From Mactromeris polynyma (taxonomy: Eukaryota > Mollusca > Bivalvia > Venerida > Mactridae), in the NCBI GenBank assembly GCA_032209605.1, contig JASFXZ010000045.1:372001-436000 (forward strand): a stretch of DNA of 64,000 nt, read 5' to 3'. Positions within the stretch are counted from its first letter, which is position 1; each line of letters opens with the position of its first letter. The notes below the pieces were generated by a model, which was not told where the DNA came from, made no database searches, and worked only from the letters and a program-made list of their open reading frames with translations. This document shows, piece after piece, positions 1 through 18,800 of this stretch. A program made the translations under genes and the position numbers.

Positions 1-350
1 GCACTTGGTGTATCAATCAGTGTCACAATTAGTCTACCACTCACTGTACAAATCAGTTTACCAATTAGTGTACCATCCACTGTACAAATCTGTGGATCAA
101 TTAGTGTACAACTCACTGCACAAATCGCTCTAACAATTAGTGACCCACTCATTGTACAAAATGGCGCATTATTTAGTGTACCATAACCTTATAAATCGGT
201 GTTATCAATATGTGGACCACTCGCTGAACAAATCTGTGTATCAATTCAATCACTTTACAAATCAGTGTAACAATTGGAGTACCACTCACTGGACAAATGG
301 GTGTTTTAATTTTAAAAAATGGTCAGTGTATCAATTAGAGTAACAATTAG
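1..350. repeat. Degenerate ~36-bp minisatellite
   Basis: About nine to ten diverged copies of a ~36-bp unit built from alternating 'CACTGTACAAATC' and 'AATTAGTGTACCA' blocks. It lies in the QTRT1 intron after the last exon in the window. The small ORFs across it are repeat artefacts. Confidence 0.8.
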
Positions 351-403
351 TGCACATCATATAAAGATAACACCCAATGCTCTGAAAAAGTAAATAGCCA
401 TAC

Positions 404-5600
<5,197 letters not shown>

Positions 5601-5743
5601 CTTTGGAATCCCCGAATATTTTGGGATATCCCTTTACATATTGGCTAATGAAAATTGTTCTTATTACGCACGCTTTTAAATAATAACCAATCGAAAATAT
5701 TCTATTAAACCTATCGTATTGCGCATGTGCAGTATATTCCAAC
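5601..5743. promoter_or_regulatory. Compact bidirectional promoter of QTRT1 and DOLPP1
   Basis: Only 143 bp separate the two divergent ATGs. The gap holds an inverted CCAAT (ATTGG at 5640-5644), a forward CCAAT (5687-5691) and TGCGCATGTGCA near 5720-5731, one base off the NRF1 palindrome. No TATA box is seen. This is typical of shared housekeeping promoters. Promoter function is inferred. Confidence 0.65.
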
Positions 5744-8700
5744 ATGGAGGCGACTGAGGGGAAGACCACATACGAAGAATCTGGTGGTCATTGTCCAGAG
5801 ACCAAATATACGTCGATATCATTGACAAATGTGCAATATACGAAAGGTTGTATACTTACAAGAATGTTGCTCGACATTTTACTGTTCTACATTCGACTGA
5901 TGTTGTTAAACCAAACACTAAAATTATAGGATGAAGATTCGTACTCATGGATCTTCGTAACAACGATGACACGTCATGAATATTGGTTGTTAGCTGTTTG
6001 AAATGTTTTGTAAAAGCACTGGAATGCGAATCCTCATTTTGTCATCTGATTTGCCCTCTGTAGATTATGTCAGATATGTGTAAAAATTGTGTATTTAGTG
6101 TTGGGGGGTTTCCTCTTATTTTTTATTAATTGTAAGTTTTCCATCAACCTCTACCGATTAACTGTATCAAATGACGACAGCACCAATATTGTTCAGGTTA
6201 TTGTAGTTCTGGTTGCTATGACTTTCTATAATGTGTTACTCGCCTACAGATATGATCCCAATAGTTGCTAATATTCCTTTAATTAAATGTTATGTTGTGT
6301 ATTACCAGCATAATGGCTGTTTTGTATATTGCAGCAGGGGTGTGGAATTTGCCTGAAATTGTCCAAAGACAAGTCTAAAATAAAATGTTGTTAACTTTAT
6401 TTATATAAATAATAGATAATAATAAGAGATAAGACCAAAACACAACGTAAATCAATAATTCAGCTTTGTTTGTTAATATAGTTCATTGCCGATTCATGTG
6501 CAAGTCGCGGCTGTGTTAAAGTTTAAGAAATGGGTTTTATTAATGAAATTTTATTTCGGGAATTGGTAATTGATAAGGGAAATTATATTCATCTAAAAAT
6601 AAATATGTGAAACACAGCTGGTGATGATATAAATATTGACCCTATCACGCATGGATAAGTTTGTTGTTAGGAAACCCAAAGCAGAGGATGATGGTTCAAA
6701 TAACACAACACCATTGTCTTCTAAGCATAAAACTAAAGACAATCGCAATCAAGATTGCAATACGAAATGTAAAAGGCTTTTCCAGTCTCACTAGTTAAAA
6801 GACTGCCCTTGGTTAAGAAAAGACGATGGTAAGGGTAATGCTCACTTCATATCGATTGGTTACAAGATAAAATGTAGGTAAATGCTGCACTCCTGCATCA
6901 TCACAAGATGTTTTTAAGTCAAATTACTAGTGTATAACCACTAAACGACCATTTTGAAAAAAAATTTGGACACGTCGGTCTTGGAGACAGACAAGTAGTT
7001 TTTTTGCAATTAACCTGTCCATGGACAAGTAGCAAAAAACGAAATGAATTACAGTGGTGTGTTTTATCTATTTCAGGAGATTTTATTGGATATTTTCTGG
7101 CATGGTTCAGTCTAGCACCCGTCGGTCTCATTGTGGTATTCATGACATTGATCGTATTTCGCAGAGATTTACACACGGTAAATAATTACTTCTTTTTGGT
7201 AATAATGAGTTAGATAAGCAATATAGCAGTTGTACAAAACAAATATGTTACACTTAGATTTTTTTCTTATGAAAGGGGTTTTTGAGCCTGTATATTGGTA
7301 TTTTTTAATTATATACCGGTAATTATGATTCTCTGTGATTATGTTTAAAACATTTTTTAACGTTTTTTGTCTATTTTGGATTGTGATGTCATCATTTTGT
7401 TTAATTGAATCATAGTTCATACAACAGTAATACAAATAAAGTACTGATGAAAAAACTACGTTATTGTCTTTACTTGTTTGGTATGAGTTTCATGGAAGAA
7501 CTGCCTAAGGATTCATTCACTGCAGATGGCATGAAGTTGTTGAATGCAGCATTGTGTAGTTCACTGTAATTATTTGTTTGTTTTCATATACGTGCTTAAC
7601 TACAGCATGGTTTTCCAGCTGGCCATTGTTAAGACTTCATTACTTGTCAAGCTCAACATGACTTCAAACACCAAGGCTGCCTGCTCAGTATTGTTTATTG
7701 CTGTGGCATTCTTTATTTCTTGAATAACAGATTGTATTTATGTGGCATTGGTGTGTTTTTATTTCAGATCTCTTATTTTGGTGGCATTGTGATAAATGAA
7801 GGATGTAACTGGGTATTAAAACATACTATCAGAGAGGCACGACCCCAAAGAGGTCAGTTTTGTTAAATATTACCAACCATTACGTTCATTTTTAGGAAAT
7901 AGTGTTATAAACACATTCATTATGCGACTAACAGATTTTTTAATTCACATTGAAGAACTAAGGAGTGACTTGAAATAGTGAAAAGAAACTTCAATAGAAC
8001 TAGGATATTTTCATCCCTTAATATCATCATTGTTATAAAGTTTCTGCTATTTCTGCTACTTGTTTCAGGGGTTCTATTTGACCCTTGAGTTGATTCTTTG
8101 ACCCTTGAATTTTCCAAAAAGCAGCATTTTGACCTTTAGGTTTCTGGATGAAGGGTTTTCTCTAAGTTATAAGTAATGTGGCTATAAAATGGAAAAATTC
8201 AGTGACAAATTATCAAAATGATCCTTTAGATTCCGCACCTAGTGGAACCCCTGTTGTTTTAGTATGAACGTCTTATAATATTTCTTTTTATTCTTTCTTC
8301 AGATATAGCTGTGTTGTTTACAGAATATGGAATGCCATCAAGTCATTCACAGTTCATGTTTTTCTTTGCAACTTATATGATTTTGTTTTTATTTATTCGG
8401 TAAGATTCAATTCAATGTCTGATATTCATGTAATTATACTGTCTATAGTGTCCAGATACTAATGAAATGGTAATATGTAATTGCAACTGAAGTGAAAATT
8501 TTGTTGACTACATTAATTATCAATAATTGATCCATCAAAAGCTCATTTCTTGAATAATGGATCTCTACAGTATGTGCTAGCTGTGTAAATTTAACCTTAA
8601 TAGTTGCAACGTGGAGTTTGAGTGGCAATTTGAGTCCATGGGTCGCATGTCAATGTTACTAATGTGTAGAATATTTGTTCATGCTCAAGAAGTTCTGTTG

Positions 8701-11589
8701 TACCTTTAATAGATTTTGCATTAAGCGTAATAAATTTTCTTGTATTTCTTGTTTAAGACTAGTGTTTTTATCTTCTGCAGTGCTCATGCTTGAGTAAATT
8801 CATACACTCTTTTTCAGAATTTATCGAAATTATAACTTGTTAGATGACTTATGGAAATTAGCTACAGCCTTGGGATGCATGACTGTGGCTTGTGTGGTTG
8901 CTTATAGCAGGTAAATATTTATTAATTACTGTTTTAATCTCTGACTGTGAACCTATGGTTACCATAGCGATGAAAATTTCTCTCCTAAACATGTGGTTTT
9001 TATGCCCCCACTCTGAAAGGGGGGATATAGATTTGCCCTTGTCCGTCCTTCCGTCTGTCACAAAATCTTGTGTCACTCATATCTCCAAAAGTATAGGAGC
9101 CACAGTCATTAAACTTTACAGGAATGTTCACCAGCATGTGAAGTTGTGCACCTGGAGTTTCATGTTTGGCTGTGCCCACTAATTGCACAGTTATGGCCCT
9201 TGACTTAGTTAAAATATAGCCTACAGAGTATGCAATATTGTGTCGCACATATCTCCAAAAGTATATGAGCCAGAGTTATAAGACTTTACAGAAATGTTTA
9301 CAAGCATGTGTTATATTGCACCTGGGGATTCATAAATTCGGTAGGCCAGTAAGTGCAAAGTTAAGGACCTTGATTTATTGAAAATATAGCATACAGAGCG
9401 TGCAATGTAATTATGTTGTGTTGCACATATCTCTAACAGTATATCAGCTAAACTCACCAAACTATACAGGAATGTTCACCAACCTGTATAGTTGTGCACC
9501 TAGGGTTTTGTGTTTGCATGTGTCCAGTAAGTGCTAAGTTATGGCCCTTGACTTATCACCATAGTCAGTACAGTTCATATCTCCTGAACTGTTGGACCTA
9601 CAGTCTTCATTCATTGTAGTTTAATGTACCTCTACCTAGGGAAAAATGAGTTATGGACCTTGAATATCAGCAAGTGAAGTAGTGCACTTGGGGTTTAGCA
9701 TCCCTTTCCACCTGGGGCAAACTGAGTTACGGACCTTTCTCAGATGAGAAGATGCATTTTTTACTTTGTCACTCGTATCTCAAAAAGTATTTGACCTAGA
9801 GTTATGAAACTTCATAGGAATTTTACTAGCCATCACATGAAGTTTGGCAATTGGGGTTTTCGATGGCAATTATTTAGTAAGAGCAAAGTTACAACCCTTG
9901 ATTGAGTGAAGTGGGGGCACTAGTGTAGACTTTTGTTTGTAAATTAACATGTGTTTTATGTATTGCAGAGTGTATTTAGGATACCATACAAGTGGTCAGG
10001 TGTTATGGGGAAGTATTATTGGTGTTATACTTGGATGTATATGGTTTGCTGCTGTACAAATTGTATTAACTCCATTCTTCCCCTATATTGCTGCTAGGTG
10101 AGTTAGTGGACTTCTAAACCTCAAATTTAACTACAGTTGAACCTCAATAATAAGACCACCCTTGGGACCCTTGAAAACTGGTCTGCTTATTGAGGTAGAA
10201 TAAAGAGCAAAACAGCGAACATGGACTTGAAAATTGTGTTCTTAATTTCGAGGTGGTCTTTAAGTGAGGTTTTACTTTAAACATTTTTTAAAGAACAATT
10301 TCATATAATTTGAAGCTCAAAATTAACTAAAACTTATCTAAATAAAAATTGAAAACGATTTGGTATCAACGTCATTTGGGTGACTCATCAACGTTTCATT
10401 ATGGATTAATAAAAAACAGGTCCATTAGCTGCTGTGTCTTGTTTTGTTATGTTACTCAAATGCACAGTGATATCCCATTGCAACCAAAAACTGTACAGAT
10501 TTTTGAAAATAAGTATTTGAGTATGCTTGAACTTATAATATTCAAGACAATTTTGAATTCTCTTTGAAGTACATTCACAAATTATAGCAAATTTAGACAT
10601 ACATGAATACTCATTGATGCATGGTAATTCATTCTGAGTACATGTCTTTTTAAACTGTGTTGATAACATTTCTGTTTATTATAATAGATATTATTCTGTA
10701 TTCAGTCCTCTTGGAGAATATCTTATGGTGCGTGATTCAACTTTAATTCCTCATGTCCTATGGTTTGAATACACATCTACACGTTCAGAATCCAGGTAAA
10801 TATATCACTTCAATTACTTGCATGCCCAGTTTGCCTTTATATGCAATGAATAAAGGAAGGTAGGTACAATTTCATTTAATTTGGTCCTGTTTAGTAACTG
10901 ACAGAGACATACATTTTCAATTCTTAACAAGCATCTACTCAGTGGCCAGTTCAAATTATTAGAATGACTGTCGGTACAGGTGTTATTCAAAAGAATAAAT
11001 TTCAGGCATTGTCATGGTAGTCATGAACAGCGCCCCTAGGTATTTGATAATTTGCAGTGTGACATCATGTGAGATGTAATAATTATTTTATCATGTTTTG
11101 TATAAATACGGTATGCCATAGTAATGATATGCTGTGTCATGCATCAAATTATTTCTAGTATTATGTATGTTCTTTTTTCTCTTATCAAAACATGCATCAT
11201 TATTGATTGCGGGTTACTTCAGGACTTGACCAGCAAAGTTATGCACTTGTGAATTATTAATGTGACATTTAAGACTGCACAGAAAGTTTGAACAATGGAT
11301 AAACACTATATATTTTATTGTTTGAGTCTATGTATTTTTCTGACTTCAACTGAAAAGTATCAAGTTGTTAAAAGCGTCTTTATTGGTCAGCATATATATT
11401 CATGAGAAAATAATCTTGACATAATTTTCCCATTATGTATAATATTGCGATATATAATATTGTGAGAATGGAATGTGTTGTTGGTTCAGGTTTTGTTTTT
11501 CTCAATAAATGTACGAGCTATTAGTCATTGTAACTGCTTTATATTTTAGGAACAGACAGAGAAAAGTGACCTCAAGAAAGTCCCAATAG
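5744..11589 (+). CDS. DOLPP1: Dolichyldiphosphatase 1
   Basis: Dephosphorylates dolichyl pyrophosphate on the luminal side of the ER so that the lipid carrier can be reused in N-glycosylation. Exons: 5744-5846, 7077-7177, 7768-7852, 8303-8399, 8818-8910, 9969-10097, 10688-10795, 11550-11589; all phases match, giving 251 aa (human 238). PAP2 phosphatase signature: K86-x6-R93-P94, PSSH at 108-111, and [12 protein letters not shown] at 159-170 with catalytic His166. Four hydrophobic stretches fit a multi-pass ER membrane protein: about 37-60, 113-130, 143-157 and 175-195. The start is the first ATG, and the N-terminus aligns with human up to a short extension. A polyadenylation signal lies 159 bp after the stop. 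Intron 1 holds a transposase relic and intron 5 a ~0.9-kb repeat. Confidence 0.96.
6651..6880 (+). pseudogene. Possible hAT-type/TTF zinc-finger transposase N-terminal relic
   Basis: Inside DOLPP1 intron 1 an ATG opens a basic, low-complexity stretch starting [10 protein letters not shown]. It meets TAG at 6792-6794 and continues in the same frame with [15 protein letters not shown] 'CPWL' block after a Lys-rich lead resembles the start of TTF-type zinc-finger/hAT transposase-derived proteins. Only this fragment is visible, so the identification is weak. It could be chance coding-like sequence. Confidence 0.3.
9004..9918. repeat. ~0.9-kb GCCCCC-ended dispersed element in DOLPP1 intron 5
   Basis: Bounded by inverted GCCCCCACT (9004-9012) and AGTGGGGGC (9910-9918). 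Inside are at least three diverged repeats of 'CATATCTCCAAAAGTAT' + 'TTTACAGGAATGTTCACCA' + 'TTATGGCCCTTGA'. 'TTTTATGCCCCCAC' with an adjacent 'GTCCGTCC' string is characteristic of very abundant repeats in bivalve genomes. No transposase is seen, so it is non-autonomous. Confidence 0.7.
10132..10278. repeat. Palindromic MITE, family A
   Basis: Runs from 'CAGTTGAACCTCAATAATAAG' (shortened end) to 'AAGTGAGGTTTTACT'. The arms pair and enclose 'CCCTTGGGACCCTTGAAAAC'. Same element as 24899-25081; DOLPP1 intron 6. Confidence 0.7.
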
Positions 11590-11747
11590 CATTAGTCATT
11601 CTATAGTTGTTTAAATTTATTAATTTATTATATACAACTCATGTTTTTAAACAAAATCATGTTTTAATAGTTCACCATTCACATCAGATTGTTGTTTTTT
11701 CTTGTTTTTTTTCTGCTCATAGAAACTTTTACATGTTGTACAACATA

Positions 11748-11753
11748 AATAAA
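11748..11753 (+). terminator. Polyadenylation signal of DOLPP1
   Basis: AATAAA 159 bp after the DOLPP1 stop codon, in an AT-rich 3' UTR and before the TIR element that starts at 11820. Confidence 0.6.
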
Positions 11754-11819
11754 ATATTAAAATTTGATTTATACGTCAAGTGTGTTATTTGTTCATTACT
11801 TATGCAGTCCCCCTGGTCA

Positions 11820-12099
11820 TGCCTAGGTCACATGAAGCGCCCTATGCAGTTTATAAGGGCCAAAACCTTGAGAGCCCTTGGATAACCATACAGCATGCCG
11901 TGTGGGCCCATACAAATTATCGAAAAAGTTTGGACCCCATAGGGGCATTGTATAGTTCATGACAGAAAGCATGCACAACTTTCATCCCTCAGTCAAATGA
12001 GGCTTACGGGTGGTCCTTGGCCCGTAGGACTTTGGGAACCATTTGAGCCCATGGCCAGTCGGAAGTCCATGCACTGGGAGCTTCATGTGATCAAGGCAT
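11820..12099. mobile_element. Non-autonomous DNA transposon (MITE) with ~25-bp terminal inverted repeats
   Basis: 'TGCCTAGGTCACATGAAG' at the left end is matched in inverted orientation by 'CTTCATGTGATCAAGGCA' at the right end. The ~280-bp interior has no coding sequence. Superfamily uncertain, because no clear target-site duplication could be defined. Confidence 0.65.
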
Positions 12100-12160
12100 T
12101 AGTTCAGATGCTTGGAATTTTAAAGAAGGAAGTAATTTGAACACACAAATAGTACATCAG

Positions 12161-12166
12161 TTTATT
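12161..12166 (-). terminator. Candidate polyadenylation signal of the PhyH gene
   Basis: TTTATT on the plus strand reads AATAAA on the minus strand, about 680 bp after the PhyH stop. Other AT-rich candidates lie closer, so this assignment is tentative. Confidence 0.3.
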
Positions 12167-12842
12167 TACATTCAACAACTTTCTTACACACATTGACTAG
12201 AAAAGATTGTAACAGTAAAAGACCCATGATTAACGGCACATAATACTGTAAGGTACAATTTAAACTACACACTACTCATAAATCCGTCTCTAAAATTCAT
12301 TGGTGAGAACACATGTGCTGGTAGTTGGGTTATCACACTCGAGCATGCAATATAGACTGGTTTCAATCATCACCAATATATACTTGTTTTGTCAGGATTC
12401 CCGCTACATGATAATCACATTGCTGTTGATTCGAAATTAATTAAGAATGTCATTATTGTGTACGCTACGTCTATTGGTCAATATTTTGCAAGACATGTTT
12501 CCATTGGCCGACCATCTCAAAATTTGTTTACAACCTTTCTCAATTAAATAAAAACGGGCCTATATATGCAAGGTCCTATTGTAGACGTAAACGAAATATG
12601 AAGACAAAGCAAAATGGTGAAGAAGAACCCTGGTTACGCTGAATAATGCAAAATCTAGTGAAGTACAATGAAACCATTATGCCGCAAACAAATCAATCTG
12701 TATATCCATTATACATGTACAGGAAAATGTTCGCAATTATATACATGTAGTTTGTTTCATAACACTTGAGTAGTCAATGCTATCGATATAAAGTAACTGT
12801 TTAATACTGATTCATATATGCACATATCAAGTCTTATTCATA

Positions 12843-15800
12843 TTATTGCGCAGATTTCTTGAATGCTTCAGTATGCTGGTTTTCATTCGTTATGTCCCAT
12901 CTTCCAATCCATGGTCCGGTTATTGTTGTATCAAAATGATCAGTCTCAACAACCTAAAAAATGTATTTATCATATATGTATCATCTACAAGCAACAAGGA
13001 ATCGTAATAAAAATCAATATTTTGTCTTGAAATATTCAGGCAAGAAGTAATTGTAATAAAATTTGTATATAATACTTATCTACAGGTAACAATAAATTAT
13101 TTTAAATCTATACTTATTTCTTATCTACGAGCAAGAAGGACTTTTTTATCTAATATATACTCATTACTAATTTGCAGTTTACAAAGAATTGCAATACAGT
13201 CTTTACTTAGTACTCTTCACAGGCGACAATGAAATGTAATGAATTATATACCTAGTACTGATCTACAACCAACAAGGCATTGTAATAAATTCTGATTTAA
13301 GTACTCATCTACAGGCAACCAGAAATTGTAATAAAATCTATAATTCATCTTCAGACAAAAAGCATCAGCGAAATGTAATTAACAGACGAGAACACCAGGA
13401 AGATTTCTGATATCGTGTAGAATGCTTTAATAACGTATGTATATCGAATACATACTTGTTTAAAGTATTTCTTTTGCCAGACTTCTTTCCTATCAACAGA
13501 CAAAAATTTCTCCCAATCCGGTGTAATTTTTTCTTCAGTAGGAGATCTGAACTGAACACCGTCAGCAATACCATAGAAACCATAGTCTTCTTTCGGTGAC
13601 TGCCATCGTAGGTCAATACTCCAACGTACATCATTGGAAAGATTCTTCAAACTAAATTAAACAGATATGTTAATAAAATAGCTGGTAATTAAATCATTCT
13701 GTTGATTTTAACTTTGTATAAAATTGTGGGTATCAGTGTGTATTTGCTGATAAAGTAAAAAAGACCTTCATAGTTAAATATGATTTTTTACGGAAAATCG
13801 TCTCTCGAAAGTTAGCTGTTCCGAAAATAACCCGATCTTGAAATTAAACCACCAATTCCTTACCGAAGTATAAAATAAGGCCTTGCTTATTTTCGGGTTT
13901 GCAGGATATAGCTCAGTTAAAACAGACGTTGCTTTTATGGGTTTAACAATGTTAAGAAACTAGCGTTGGGTAGAGAAATATTAAGACACGGTAAAATAGA
14001 GGACACTCCATTGGTTGAAGGGATCATGTTGCTTCATACAGGCATTAGAGATTACATGTATATTAGTTGAAGATGCCATTAGCGCTGTGTTTTGAACCTT
14101 TGATGCATATCAAAGATCTCCTTTCAATTGATTTCAGCAGTGGTTTTGATAATAAACCCCGTCTAACTACTACCCAACAAAACACAGCCTCCGTCGACAT
14201 ATATTTCTGTCAATCTACATCGTAGGTATGAAACACAGGAAATATGTATATTGTATTGGTAAAGGTGTTCCGAATGGACTGATAGGACATCGGGTACTGT
14301 TGGCATTAAAGTATTTGAAGTGTTAAATTTGACCCCTGATACTGACCTTCTGTGTGGGATTATATTGCTGAACAACAGGAAACCACCATATGGAACCGGC
14401 ACGGTCACAAGATCTTTCTTTACATCAACATCTGCATTGTATAGATAAATGTTTTTGTTTTAATTATGTTCAAAATGCATAAATACAGTTTGTGAACAAG
14501 TTTTGACTACTTAAGTTTATAAAGTTCTACGCACATGCGTGTTTGTTAAATACATATACACACTGTACGAATATCATAGTAAAGTATTCCTCTCACTTAA
14601 CATCACGTAATATTGCATACATGTACAGTAAGCATACGACATATTGATCCATCATACATTTTGTAATGTTTATATATGTACATCAATGTTGAATGGTAAC
14701 GTCAGACTACCATGACAAAGTGTTTAAGCAAACAACCTGGCGAGGGGATTGAGAAGTTCTAGTGGAAGTAGCAGCAAGGCATTGGTTGTCTGAGATAATG
14801 ATTACACATTATTACTACACATTTCTTCCTACCTAAAGATTTCTCCATTTCCTCTTCTGACAGATCGATAAACCACGTATCACTATGACAACAAGTATGT
14901 TTCCCCACCTTTCCAAGTTTGTGACCATACCGAGCCATCTAGGTATTTAATAGTTATATATGTACTCCTCGTAAACAAACATATAACACATAAAATAAAG
15001 AATAAAACTTAATTGTTAGGCTGACTAAAAAATGGAATAATTTTCATCTGTGCGTTCAGAAAGTGTATTATTTGTCCTTGTATGTCTTCGCTGATATTTT
15101 TGCATTCTGAAAAGATGTTCTTCAAGCAAGGCACATAAACTTCGTCGATGATAGTAGAGAAAATGATTTATATATTAATAGTATACTCGTATACTGTGTA
15201 CACTCCTTGACTTAGTTTCGATATCTTATAGTGTTATAAATGTATGAGAACATGCAGGGTAACAGTATGGACCGGTCTGTTGAATAATTACCTGCATGCA
15301 ACCATTTTGTTCATTCGCATCCAGGAATGGTATCCAAGCGGTTGGTATAAGGTGGTCATACGATTCCTCACTGAAATATCCACTATCTAAAATGCAGAAC
15401 GTTGGGAAATATGTACAACGTTATGGAAAGTACTAGTTTTAAATAATTCAATTTAGTGTCTACCCAAGCTCAGTATTCGGCCAATAAGAAATTTCTTATT
15501 CTTGGTAACGCTTTTAGCCGAAATATTGAATTTGAGTGAACATGTGATTCAATTATTTTATACTTACAATTCCCGATATTGGAATAATTTTTATCATAGT
15601 GTATTGTTATATTACAATTATGTAGAGCAATAATAATAAATTATTTAAAGTACATAAACATTTAAAATAATACTATAGGTATGTAGAACCTAAATTTGAC
15701 AGATGTTGTGTCGGCTTTCGGAGCGATGCACGATTTGCACGCCAACCCTGTAGAATCGTCAAGACGAAAGTGAACTATAATGTTTCATTTAACACAATTG

Positions 15801-18800
15801 TAAATAATAAGTTAATTAATACATAAAAGAATATTTACACTAATAATAATATTAAAAGCACGGTGACAAACGTGGAAAATACCTTGATGCCAAGGGACGT
15901 CCATTGCTTTACTGTTCGGTGTTTTGGTGCGCATGTTCCAAACCGGATGACCGGCAATGTCTGGTCCAATTAATTGCTCGATCAGGTTCAATAAGCGCTC
16001 ATTGCACCAAACATCACGAAACGCCTAAAGATAAAGATGAAATAAATCATGCTGTGATGTCGATGTACACAATGAATACTTCAATGAAATTCACCATTCT
16101 CCTGACGATGACATGTTATTAACAGACATGTTTATAAGCAGCTTAAATACCGCGAGGTAATACTTTTCTGTAAAATATTGATACGTGAAACACGCGTAAA
16201 CTGCGGTTTTGTATCATGAGATGGACTGCCCTATGGTTTGCGCGGGAACCTTGTTATTGTTTAGTTATAGTACTGGAAAACCGGTTCGCCGAATAGAACT
16301 TCAATGTGGCTTCACTACGCGATGAACTAAAGTACGCAGCACTCAGTGCGACTGTCTGTTGTTCCCATTTGTCATACATTGTGCAAAAATGATCTCATAA
16401 ACCACACGTAGGGACCACCAGTCAATCTCAAACACAAACAATCTCATTTAATGAATAAAGAAGTCAAACCGGAATGTCACATACAAAACACGCAGCCACA
16501 CAAAAAGAACAAAAATACATGAAAATATACAAGCAGGTGAAACATTGAAAAGGCTAAACCAGAATAATTTGAACGGAAAGTAGACCATAAATATATAGTC
16601 CCCTCGTTTGATACTCAGGATAGACTGTCTGATGTGCTTTAAATGGGATGCAATCTCGTCGTTAGCGAGTTAGATACCTTTGGCATTTTTTGATGTTTGA
16701 ATAGCAGAATATTTGCTCCTTTAAATTCCTCTTCAAGTTTAGTAAGTCGTTGAAAAAGTCCATATTCCTTGTATAAATCTGTAGAGAAGACAAAATAGCG
16801 TAAAATTGAAATCATTCGTCAGCAGAATTGTTACCACTTACACTGAAATACATTTTTAAAGTAATTGCGAATATGTATTTCAAACAAAAAAATACGACGA
16901 GGCCAAATTATCCCAATTAGGTTATGAATTCGTAATGAATCCCTACATTGTCATATACGTGTAAATGGTATATGGTACGTGTATTGGTATAAACTTTATG
17001 ACAACATTTATGTTTATAGGAGAAAATTAAGGAATCAATGAATTTTTTGGCCAATAAATCAATTAAGTAATCATGTCCGTGGTACATATCGCGGACATTA
17101 ACAATATGAATCTACATAATCAATACATTTCGATATATACTTGTCAAAAGAGCTAACCCGCCATTTTTGTCTTTTGAGAATCTTCCCTACATAATGCCAA
17201 AGTGATTTTTAACGACGACCGTGAGTTTGACGGGTTTATATATGCTTTTTGACAGTTCAATTCATTATCTAGAATGATAAATTTTATAGCTTAAATACTG
17301 CAATCAAAATCAACATGAAATGTATTCAGTGGCATTTTTGAAAATATGTACAATAGTAGCGACTGGTCAGCACTTTTTAGTACTTGGCTTAAGTTATGTT
17401 ATAAAACTGAGAATCGACCAACTTTGGGTCTTTCCAGCCTCATACAGCTTGTCGGCCAATAAATCCACCATGTCGTTGATGGCATCTCGGCATGGCTGTA
17501 ACTCCTCGGGGGTAAAGAATTCTTCTACCACCAAATATCCCTAAAATATTAAAATACATGTACAATTTTATTATGTACTTTTATACTATATATGAGTATG
17601 TGTTCATAAAACTACGGAAAGATATGGAAACATATGTTGGTAAGGATAAATGTGAGTAAAGCTAACATGCGAACAGAGAACATATATGGATGTGTGCAGA
17701 CTAAAGTTAAGAGCTAGTCAATATCATGAATGTGAACAATGTCGTTATGGATGTAAGCAAACTAAAATGAGGTGTGAACAGAGCATATATGTATGAATAA
17801 ATACGGATGAGCATAGAGGTTAATTGGATGTCAACAAAGCAAGATGTATATTAATTGATGTTAATATGATAATAGATGTATGAATGTAAACATGTGCCAT
17901 TTGTCACGTTGCTTATTACTGTAAAAATGATAATTGCTGTTTTCAGTGTTCAATATGCAATTGCTGTGTCCAACTTAATGTCACACTGATAATAGTATTA
18001 TCATTTCACAACTTTATAAATAGTGTCTTATATTAGATTTGTTTGGAGGATAGTGCATGATACAGGAGATGCCCCAGTTCCAGAAACACCCCTGGTTCTT
18101 TTACGTGCTCGATGTAATGCATCATACACGGAACCTCGATTTTTAAAGTCTCGTCCGAAAGACTGTTAGTACGGTCAGTGATGGAGCGGGGAATCGAACC
18201 TGCGATCCCCAGATTACAAGTCCAGCGCGTTACCACTGGACCACGGATCCGCTACAATATAAATAGTGTGTTTACTTAACTACTTATATATTTAATAAAA
18301 CGTCTGCCATTGGTTAGATGTCAGATATTTCCAATCCACACTTGTGTTTGTGTCTTTACTGTGACATAAATGAACTGCATTGACAGGGGAACACAAATAT
18401 AAATAAATATATCTGTCTATCTATTAAAAAAAAGAAATTTGAATGTGAACGAATAAATAAGGACTGGTTGAAGACTAATTTCTCTACATCATGCTTTCAT
18501 GCCATCATATTATACACATTGTACTAAACATCCAGCTGATTTATGATCACGTGTCTAATGTACATGTATTGACAAATAATACGTGACTTTGCACACCGGA
18601 ATTACTTACTTGCATAACCAATTAGTTCGAGAGGCTTATAATGTACTATGTACTTTAATCTCAGCATATACGATTAACTAAATATTTCACATAAACATTT
18701 AAACTTGACGCCAGACATATAGATAATAAGTGAAAGTCTGTCTTTATTTATATTATAAGTTCCATGGACCGTATTTTCTTAGATTTACAATTGCATAATG

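Larger units (their letters stand above)
11590..12842. other. Gap between convergent DOLPP1 and PhyH genes
   Basis: Contains the DOLPP1 3' UTR, a TIR element (11820-12099), and the PhyH 3' UTR with a minus-strand AATAAA at 12161-12166. No further gene is seen; short ORFs here lie inside the TIR element. Confidence 0.7.
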
